Of a stretch of DNA of 64,000 nt, positions 55,733-64,000 are shown piece by piece; positions within the stretch are counted from its first letter, which is position 1, and the number at the start of each line of letters is the position of its first letter. The DNA is from Bombardia bombarda (lineage: Eukaryota > Ascomycota > Sordariomycetes > Sordariales > Lasiosphaeriaceae). The stretch is from assembly GCA_030512295.1 (NCBI GenBank), contig JAULSR010000006.1, forward strand, positions 1,054,001 to 1,118,000, written 5' to 3'. Under the pieces are notes generated by a model. That model was given only the letters and a program-made list of their open reading frames with translations, was not told where the DNA came from and made no database searches. The translations under genes and the position numbers were made by a program.

Positions 55733-58700
55733 ATGGGCTCAAAGCAGCAGACCGACAAGCAGCGGGGCATCAGGATCGCCATCGACCGCGGCGGCACATT
55801 CACCGACTGCGTGGGCAACCTCGACGGCAAGGACGTAGTAATCAAGCTCCTGTCTGAAGACCCAGCAAACTACAGCGATGCGCCGCTCGAGGGGATCCGA
55901 CGCATCATGTCGCACTTCCTCCAGCACGACATCCCGCGCGGGCAGCCGCTCGACACGGCCCAGATCGACTCGATCCGCATGGGCACGACGGTGGCCACCA
56001 ACGCGCTGCTGGAGCGCAAGGGCGAGACCATCGCCATGGTGGTCACGCGCGGCTTCAGGGACTGCCTCGTCATCGGCAACCAGTCGCGGCCCAAGATCTT
56101 TGACCTGGCCATCCGCAAGCCCGACGTGCTCTACTCGGCCGTCGTCGAGGTCGACGAGCGCGTCACGCTCGAGGACTACGCCGAGGATCCGACTCGATAT
56201 GCTACCAAGGCTGATGTCAGGGCTGGGACCGCCGAGGCAAGGACTAGTGATCTCGTCATGGGCCTGTCGGGCGAGGCGGTGCGCATCCTGCAGCGGCCCG
56301 AGCGGGACGTGATCCGCGGGCAGCTGCAAGAGGTGTTTGATAGTGGGATTCGGAGCATCGCCGTTTGCTTGATGCACGCGTACACGTTCCCGGACCACGA
56401 GGCGCTGGTGGGCGAGGTGGCGAGGGAGATTGGGTTTGAGCATGTCTCGCTCAGTCATGAGCTGATGCCCATGATCAAGCTCGTCTCGAGGGCGACGTCG
56501 GTGTGTGCGGATGCGTATCTGACGCCTGCTATCAAGAAGTATATTCAGGGCTTCCAGCGGGGATTTGCTGGTGGGCTGGGGAGTAAAGGGGTGAAGCAGG
56601 GCGAGGGCGACCGCGGGGCGCGCTGCGAGTTCATGCAGAGCGATGGCGGGCTGGTCGATGTCGATCGGTTTACGGGGCTCAAGGCCATCCTGTCGGGGCC
56701 TGCGGGAGGCGTCGTAGGCTACGCTATTACGTCGTATGACGAAAACACAAAGATTCCTGTGATCGGGTTCGACATGGGCGGGACGAGCACCGATGTGTCG
56801 CGCTACGGGGAAGGGCGATACGACCACACGTTTGAGACCACGACGGCCGGCGTCACCATCCAGTCTCCGCAGCTGGATATCAACACGGTTGCCGCCGGTG
56901 GCGGGTCGATGCTCTTCTTCCGCAACGGGCTGTTTGTCGTCGGGCCCGAATCCGCTGGCGCCCACCCTGGGCCCGCGTGTTATCGAAAGGGTGGTCCCGC
57001 GACCGTCACGGATGCAAACTTGTACCTGGGCCGGCTGCTGCCCGAGTTCTTCCCCAAGATCTTTGGCAAGAATGAGGACGAGGGCCTGGACGTTGAGGCG
57101 AGCAAGAGGGTGCTCCAGGAGCTGGCGGACCAGATCAACAAGGAGACGGGGAAGAGCATGAGCGCCGATGAGGTGGCGTATGGGTTCTTGACGGTTGCGA
57201 ATGAGGCCATGACGAGGCCGATTAGGAGTATCACGGAAGCCAAGGGCCATGACTCTTCCAAGCATCGGCTGGCGACTTTTGGGGGTGCGGGAGGGCAGCA
57301 CGCCGTCGCTATTGCAGAGTCGCTGGGGATTAAGCAGATACTGATCCATCGCTACTCTTCGGTTCTCTCTGCGTACGGTATGGCGCTGGCTGATGTGGTG
57401 GATGAAAGACAAGAGCCGGAATCCAAGGTGTGGGATGTCAAGGGGGAGGCTGTGGAGAAGCTCAAGCACAAGATGGAGACACTAAAGGAGAAGTCCCGCC
57501 AGGCGCTGAGGGACCAAGGGTTTGAGGATAGCGAGATCGTCTTTGAGGAGTATCTCAATATGAGATATCGTGGTACTGAGTCTGCTTTGATGATTATCAA
57601 ACCCGATGCCGACGGTGGGAATGATTGGGATTTCGGACAGGCTTTTGTCGAGCACCACCGCTACGAATTCGGCTTCACCCTGGACGATAGAGATATCATT
57701 GTGGATGATGTTCGTGTCCGAGGGATCGGCAAGAGCTTCCGATACGACGAGAAGACTGTTGATGAGCAGCTCAAGTCGGTTCAACGCCAAGAAGTGACAG
57801 CGGCGCAGAAGAAGCAGCACTCGCAAGCACAGGTCTACTTTGCGGGTGGTCGCCTGGATACGCCCATCTACAAATTGGGAGATCTCGCGGTGGGAGATGT
57901 CATCAAGGGCCCTGCCATGCTGGCCGATGGGACGCAGACAATCGTTGTTACGCCAAAGTGCCATGCCTTGGTTCTTGAGACGCATGTGATTGTTGATATT
58001 CAAAAGGAGGATAATGACAAGGACAGGTAAGTCAGACAGGTTGTAGGCCTAGTGGATGGTGTTTATTGTGCTAAAACTGACAAAATAACTTGCTAGATCC
58101 TCACAGAATCCCAGCGAGCGCGAGGTAGACCCAGTTGTGCTTAGTATCTTTGGCCACAGGTTCATGGCCATTGCCGAGCAGATGGGGAGAGCGCTACAGA
58201 AGACGAGCGTCAGCACCAATGTCAAGGAGCGGCTCGACTTTTCGTGTGCCATCTTTGATGAAAACGGCGGTCTTGTAGCAAATGCTCCTCATCTGCCAGT
58301 TCACCTGGGCTCCATGTCAACATGTGTTCGGCGCCAAGCAGAGATATGGAAGGGCAAGTTGAAAAAGGGCGATGTCATCATCTCCAACCACCCTTCTTAT
58401 GGAGGCACACATCTCCCCGACATCACCTTGATCATGCCTGCCTTCAACGACACTGGCGACAAGATCCTCTTTTACGCAGCCTCGCGGGCACACCATGCGG
58501 ACATTGGCGGCATCACGGCGGGCAGCATGCCGCCCCATTCTCGAGAGCTGTTTCAGGAGGGCGCAGCCATCAAGAGCGAGAAGCTCGTCAGCGAGGGCAA
58601 GTTCAACGAGGAGCGGGTGATCGAGCTCCTGTACAAGGAGCCAGCCCAGTACCCCGGCTGCAGCGGGACCCGCTGCCTGGCCGACAACATCAACGACCTC

Positions 58701-59915
58701 CACGCCCAGGTCTCGGCCAACCAGAAGGGCATCTCGCTCATCGACAGCCTCATCGACGAGTACGGCGAGGACACAGTGCAGTTCTACATGGTGGCTATCC
58801 AGAACAACGCGGAGCAGCAGGTGCGCTCCCTGCTCAGGACCGTCTCGAAAAGGTTCCAGGGCAAGGACTTGTCGGCCGTCGACTACATGGACGACGGCAG
58901 CCCGATCCGGCTCAAGATCACTATCGATGCCGATAAGGGCGAGGCCGTCTTCGACTTTGACGGGACCGGGCCCGAGGTCTATGGAAACATCAACGCGCCC
59001 GAGGCGGTCTCGTACAGTGCTATCATCTACACGCTGCGCTGCATGATCTCGGAGGACATTCCGCTCAACCAGGGCTGCCTCGTGCCCGTCACGGTCAAGA
59101 TCCCGCCAAAAAGCCTCCTCTCGCCGTCGGACAATGCGGCTGTGGTGGGCGGCAACGTGCTCACGAGCCAGCGCGTGACTGATGTCATCTTCAAGGCGTT
59201 TGAGGCCTGCGCCGCCAGCCAGGGCGACTGCAATAATCTCACCTTTGGGTTTGGCGGAAACGTTACTGGCGAGGCCGAGGTAAAAGGGTTCGGGTACTAC
59301 GAGACGATTGCGGGTGGCAGTGGTGCCGGCCCGGACTGGGAGGGGACAGACGGCGTGCACACGCACATGACGAACACGCGGATCACGGACTCGGAGGTGT
59401 TTGAGCGGCGGTATCCGATCCTGCTGAGGGAGTTTTCGATCAGGGAGGGGTCCGGGGGTAAGGGGCAGCACCGTGGCGGGGATGGAGTGGTGAGGGATAT
59501 TGAGTTTCGGATACCGGTGCAGGTGTCGATTCTGAGTGAGAGGAGGGTGCATCGGCCGTATGGAATGGCGGGCGGGGAGGATGCGCAGTGTGGGTTGAAT
59601 TTGTGGGTGAGGAAGGTGCAGAAGGCGAGCTGGGAGAGGAGTTTGAGGAGGTTGCAGGCTGGGAAAGGAGAAGGGGAGGAGGGAGAGGGAGAGGGAGAGG
59701 GAGAGGAGACGGAATATGAGGAGCGGTTTATCAATCTCGGGGCCAAGAATAGCGCGCCTATGAAGGCTGGTGATCGGATTATTATACATACTCCGGGCGG
59801 TGGCGGGTGGGGGAGGGTTGGGGAGGAGAAGACGGTGAGGGGCGGTGCAGATCCGACGGAGGGGTGGAGGAAGGGGTCGCATGCTGCGAGGGAGGATGCG
59901 GCGCTGCAGGTTTAG
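55733..59915 (+). CDS. OXP1: 5-oxoprolinase (ATP-hydrolysing)
   Basis: Converts 5-oxo-L-proline to glutamate with ATP in the gamma-glutamyl/glutathione cycle, in the cytosol. Two exons (55733-58026, 58097-59915) join to 1370 residues. The 70-bp GTAAGT..CTAG intron separates what would otherwise look like two genes. The HyuA-type half has the phosphate-binding DRGGTFTD (about 18-25), MGTTVATNALLERKGE, GFDMGGTSTDVSRYGEGRYD and FGGAGGQHAVAIAESLGIKQ. The HyuB-type half has EQMGRALQKTSVSTNVKERL, HLPVHLGSMSTCVRRQAEIW, SNHPSYGGTHLPDITLIMP and PGGGGWG near the C-terminus. Length and order match eukaryotic 5-oxoprolinases. A Glu-Gly run (GEGEEGEGEGEGEE, about 59666-59710) from a GAGAGG microsatellite lies near the end. 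Confidence 0.96.
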
Positions 59916-60403
59916 GATAAGGAAAGGTGGCGGTTTTACATGTTGGGGGTGGTCTGCGATGGTTTTGTTGCATTTCATGGTGGCCACTTCGTCTTTGGTT
60001 TAAAGTTTTTTAGAATGCCACATTCACGCTGATTTGTTAACTGCAGCGCGTTCGTTGCGGCCGTGTTTACTGATATAACCCTAACCCTTTGATTAGTGTA
60101 TTAGTTGTTGTCGAGGTACGTGTACCCACATTACGCTAGGTCAGGTACCTTAAATGTTGGCGCGGGACCCCCTCCACCTCCCCCGTGATAGCTCCTTCCC
60201 CACGCATCCCCAGACTTCTCACCTTGCCATACCACAACAAGACCCTGATTCTTAATCAACTTAGCCGATCATCAATTCTCGTATTCCTCTTCTAATTGCC
60301 AACGAATACTCACCCACACCCCCGTCTCCGACCTCCCTCCTCCCCGCTCTCGACAACACTTACCCTCCGTCCCCCGTCCCACGTCCCGGGTCAAATCATC
60401 ACA
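59916..60403. promoter_or_regulatory. Intergenic, promoter side of GH18-like gene
   Basis: 488 bp. AACCCTAACCC, a telomere-repeat-like element, lies at 60078-60088. The right half is C-rich and resembles a leader. No gene seen. Confidence 0.45.
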
Positions 60404-61284
60404 ATGCCTCCCCTCCCCACCAACCACGCATCATCAGCTACTACCAAACCCACCACGACTCCTCCACCGGCGCGCACATCAGCGTCCTCCCGCTCCTCAC
60501 GCAACCAAACATCAGCCTCACGCACCTCATCCTCGCCGCCATCCACCTCAACGACGACCCGTCCGCCCTCACCCTCAACGACCACCACCCCTCGCACCCG
60601 CGCTTCGCCACGCTCTGGGCCGAGCTGCGCATCCTCCAAGCGTCGGGCATCAAAGTCCTCGGCATGCTCGGCGGCGCCGCCAAGGGCTCCTTCGCCCGCC
60701 TCGACGCCGACCAGCCCACCTTCGAGGCCTGCTACGCCCCTCTCGCCCACCTAATCCGCGAGCGCGCGCTCGACGGCCTCGACCTCGACGTCGAAGAGCC
60801 CATGTCCCTCGCGGGCGTGATCCGCCTCATCGACCGCCTGCGCGCCGACTTTGGCGCAGGCTTCATCATCACGCTGGCGCCCGTCGCCGCGGCGCTGCTG
60901 GACGTGCGCCGGAACTTGAGCGGGTTCGACTACGAGGCGCTCGAGGTGATGAGGGGGAGGGAGATCAGCTGGTACAACGCGCAGTTCTACTGCGGGTGGG
61001 GGACTGTAGTAATCCGGCCATGTACGAGATGTTGCTGGTGAAGGGGTGGCCGGCGGAGAAGATTGTGGTGGGCTTGGTGACGAACCCGGAGAACGGGTCG
61101 GGCTGGGTGCCGTGGGATGTGCTGGGGAATCTGATGCCGCTGCTGGTGGCGCGGCATGCGCGGTTTGGCGGGGTGATGGGGTGGGAGTATTTTAATAGCT
61201 TGCCGGGGGGGAGGGGAGGCCGTGGGAGTGGGCGGGGGTTATGACGCGGTTGTTGAGGGGGGGTGGGAAGAGGGATGCGGCGGG

Positions 61285-61317
<33 letters not shown>

Positions 61318-61552
61318 ATCGGCGAAGCGAGTGGACGGTCAGGAGAGTACGATCGACCAGGTGCCGGTGCAGTCGTCTTCTTCTGCGCGGGCCAATGGAA
61401 AGACGACGGCGGCTGATGACGTAATGGTAGTTTTGGCCGACGATGATGACGGCGACGGCAACGACGTCAACGGGGTAAAGGGGCGGGACGAGGCACTCCC
61501 GGTGCCTGTGCCTGCGCCCTTTGACTATTACTCCGATGAGGCACAAGACTAG
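60404..61552 (+). pseudogene. GH18 chitinase/endo-N-acetylglucosaminidase-like gene, frame broken three times
   Basis: Glycoside hydrolase 18 of the small intracellular fungal type. The order is RIISYYQTHHDSSTGAHISV, HLILAAIHLNDDP, IKVLGMLGGAAKGSF and the catalytic motif DGLDLDVEEP (60771-60794; Glu is the acid). ISWYNAQFYCGWG follows, then in another frame SNPAMYEMLLVKGWPAEKIV, VGLVTNPENGSGWVPWDVLG and FGGVMGWEYFNSLPGG, and in a third the typical PWEWAGVMTRLLRGGGKRD. Three one-base shortfalls are implied: near 60425-60427 between the only good ATG (60404) and RIISYY; in the G run 60998-61002; and in the G runs 61205-61216. After the last break the frame runs through a poly-Ala tract (GCT repeat, 61285-61317) and an Asp-rich tail to TAG at 61552. 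The catalytic residues are intact, so assembly errors are as likely as true gene decay. Confidence 0.75.
61285..61317 (+). repeat. GCT trinucleotide repeat (poly-Ala)
   Basis: About eleven GCT units read as alanine in the tail frame of the GH18-like gene. Confidence 0.9.
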
Positions 61553-64000
61553 ACGATGACGATGGCATGGTGATAGGTGATGGGTGTATTTTGCGAGAGA
61601 ATATTGAGTGGTCCTGTCACTGCGGTGGGCTCATTCGTCCAACGTGTGGCCAGGCTTTGCTTATGTATGATGCTATTGACGATCTCTTGCCAGGGTCAAT
61701 TTTGTGGGGAAAGGACAAACACACAACAATTGGACCGATAGGGTGTATGTTCCCGATGATGAGCTCACTGCCGCCATCACCCACCTCGGGGGGACGGTCA
61801 CTCACCTTGAGACGTACTTCCCTTTCTGTGGGCCCAAGGTGTGAGACGATGATTGCATACCGGTGAAACGGTGGTAGATCGGTTAGGGGTTGGCCGTCGA
61901 GGTTCACATCAATTTCAGGCAGGGCATCATCTCTAGCAGTGAAGATGACACTGACGTTGAGCCTCATCATAGTGTATGCAACTAACACCAGGCCCACCAT
62001 CCGCCCCCGCGGCCGGGGAGGCCAAGGAGGACGAGTGAGTGAGAGGGAGGACGTCCTTCCTATGACATTAACGGTGTCGAGATCTCCCAGCAGTGGTGCA
62101 GATCGCGGCTCCAGGCGCCGCCATAACAGCACCAGCGATGACCTAGGATCTAGGAAACTGTCTACACACACATACACACACACGATAGATCTGTCACGCG
62201 AGACTGACGTCAGGGACGAGTTGATGGTCGATTGGTTTTATTTAGTGTGTACATGTACGTACATGTCATTACTACACCCTTCAGATTGATCTTCATTTTG
62301 GCCTCTTCCCCGATGAAGATGACGGTTGACGCTTGCCTTGGGTCTAGTCTATGATGATCATCTATCTAGAGTACCTTACCTTAATTCTCGACCCCTCGTT
62401 CGTCTCGGCCTAGAGACTGATGCCGCTGAGCTACCTTGGGTTGACGATGGGTTCCAGTAGTATTCTCCATCCTTCAATGTTTCCACCTATGGGTACTTGC
62501 TATGTTTCATCATATATTTCAATGGTGACTAGTTCAAGTCAGGATGCATGATGAAGGTCTGGAGGCTTCCATGACATAGGGGTACCTACCGGTAGGTGGC
62601 GAGTGGATACGCAGTTACGTCAGGGACAGTCGATAATAAACGGGGCGGGCACTGTGTGTTCTGTTGGCGATGCCCTCCTCGCCTCTTCCTTCCACCGTGC
62701 AGACCCCGTCGTCCAAAAGGGGCCAACGCCAATGGATTCTGCAAACAGAAGCCGTCTGCATTCGGACGAGAGTAGCTGGCAAGAAGCCCACTTCGTCATT
62801 TTTCATGTCGGCAGGTAATCAAGGGGTCGGACTGGATATTGGAGCCGCAGCTGCTGCACGACGACGCGCTGCAGACCTGCCTACAGTCACACAGAGACAG
62901 ACCTATGGGTACTGTGGTAGTTACAGTCGCACTGCTCACGGAGGTAGTACGACCTGATAATCGATAAGAAGCCGACGATTGTTGGTGAGATGGGCTAACA
63001 CTCATTTTATATTGTCCCGGCGCATGATGACATTGTTCTGCGCCTGCTCACGCACGGCGGGATGGATGGATGGGTTGCGTCAGTCGGCGTGCTGACTGTA
63101 TTGTATGTACGACATGCAAATCAAAGTACTAAGCTTTTGGGTTTGCTGTCGGTATTCTTTATTTTTATTTGACATTGTAGATTTACTACTGATGCCGCAG
63201 ATTTATAAACTTATAAGCGTCTGGTGGCTTCTTATTACGTTCCTTATTTACCAAAGATGGTGAAAACGGGAGATGATCGATCGGTGACAATGACAGCAGT
63301 GGGGTGCTGTACGAATAGGCATGTAAAGATCACCAAGAAGCCAAGGTACATATTCGTACCTACCTAGTAGTAGTCCCGCTCTCCTCTGTCGACCGGCAAG
63401 CCAGCCAACCTCCATCAGAAAGCCGATCACTGCCCCAATCCCCATCCTTCTCGACGGTCTAGACCGCGTCCATGTGGGGAATCAGACCATTTACGCCTAC
63501 GAGCTTATTTTCCCAAGACGAGATTTCCAATGGTGTGTGGTGGGTGACTGGGGGAAAATGGGAAACAGAAAGAGCACTTTGGAACGCTGATAAGCTGAGA
63601 CTTTTTTTTTGCAAGAAAGCGAGCGAAAAAAGTCGAAAAGAGGGGGGTCCTAACCAGTAAGTAATGCCAAGCCCATCTTGCCCATGGGTATTGGGTGCTG
63701 CAGCGCTGCTAGTGTAGCCAAAGTCAGCACGCTTGCAGGGGGGAAAGTGCGATTGCCGCGCACCGCGCCTTTTCAACTGGGAACCGAGGAGAAGGGTTGA
63801 TGTCATAGGCAGGTTTGCGGGGCACTTCTCTCACACGCGGGAGTCTACTGATTTATTGGGCGGGTGGCGCCCCGCCCTCCACACTCGATCCGGGTTGGGC
63901 AATGATGAGGAGGCCCTTCTGGTTCATCTTGTCCAGTTTCCCTATTGTTGTCTGTTTCGCCTTTTCGCCATCAAACCCTCGTATGCCAAGCTTCAAACTG
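61553..64000. other. Region without a confident gene
   Basis: 2.4 kb. A minus-strand open frame of 188 codons (61617-62183) is discussed in findings but not called. Other contents are a CACACA run at about 62165-62182, a perfect CCTACCGGTAGG palindrome at 62585-62596 and a nine-T run at 63602-63610. The right edge may be the promoter of a gene outside the window. Confidence 0.4.

Noticed and set aside
55739..57469. 576-codon open frame antisense to 5-oxoprolinase
   Set aside because: It is the codon-bias shadow of a GC-rich exon; the sense strand encodes a complete, well-known enzyme.
55733..59915. Two separate genes, HyuA-like and HyuB-like
   Set aside because: A 70-bp GTAAGT..CTAG intron (58027-58096) joins them in frame, matching the length of eukaryotic 5-oxoprolinase.
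58317..59987. 556-codon open frame antisense to the second half of 5-oxoprolinase
   Set aside because: Low-complexity Pro/Leu/Ser translation and a full overlap with HyuB coding sequence mark it as a shadow.

Overview
This window is nuclear DNA of a filamentous ascomycete, most likely a sordariomycete (Sordariales-like). The evidence is short introns (about 57-175 bp, mostly GT..AG with CTAAC/CTGAC-type branch sites), GC-rich third codon positions, pyrimidine-rich leaders, 0.3-4.5 kb intergenic spacers, and the gene content: a fungal AA9 lytic polysaccharide monooxygenase, an Osh3-type oxysterol-binding protein, Atg7, and a DAL5-type transporter. No operon, CRISPR array, transposon or virus was recognised.

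Layout: 1-4.46 kb holds no recognisable gene and includes an AT-rich tract. 4.46-13.4 kb carries the DNA polymerase epsilon B subunit (-), a probable mitochondrial protein of unknown function (+), a PC4/Sub1 coactivator (-) and a divergent PXA-PX-nexin-C sorting nexin (+). 15.2-17.1 kb is a seven-exon MFS transporter. 18.0-20.5 kb is a disordered proline-rich protein (-) whose frame stays open past its stop. 21.5-25.2 kb holds a divergent pair, AIM24-like (-) and Nat2/DUF1279 (+), both probably mitochondrial. 25.2-28.1 kb is mostly empty apart from an orphan 153-residue ORF. 28.8-34.7 kb has a PNGase A-like amidase, an intron-containing tRNA-Arg(CCU) and a neutral ceramidase. 35.6-41.3 kb has a kelch protein with an (Met-Pro-Asn)11 tract, the complex I 24-kDa subunit (-) and a secreted AA9 enzyme. 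43.8-49.9 kb has a 63-residue membrane microprotein, dCMP deaminase (-) and Atg7. 51.4-60 kb has an Osh3-like protein and 5-oxoprolinase. 60.4-61.6 kb is a GH18 chitinase-like gene broken by three apparent single-base losses. 61.6-64 kb has no confident gene.

The genes are mostly unrelated housekeeping functions: replication, transcription, respiration, autophagy, lipid transport, and nucleotide and glutathione metabolism. Three extracellular or glycan/lipid-degrading enzymes (AA9, PNGase A-like, GH18) and a ceramidase are interspersed. No biosynthetic cluster is evident. Exon boundaries were placed by hand from splice consensus and checked by reading-frame arithmetic; no search was run. Family names come from recognising motifs.
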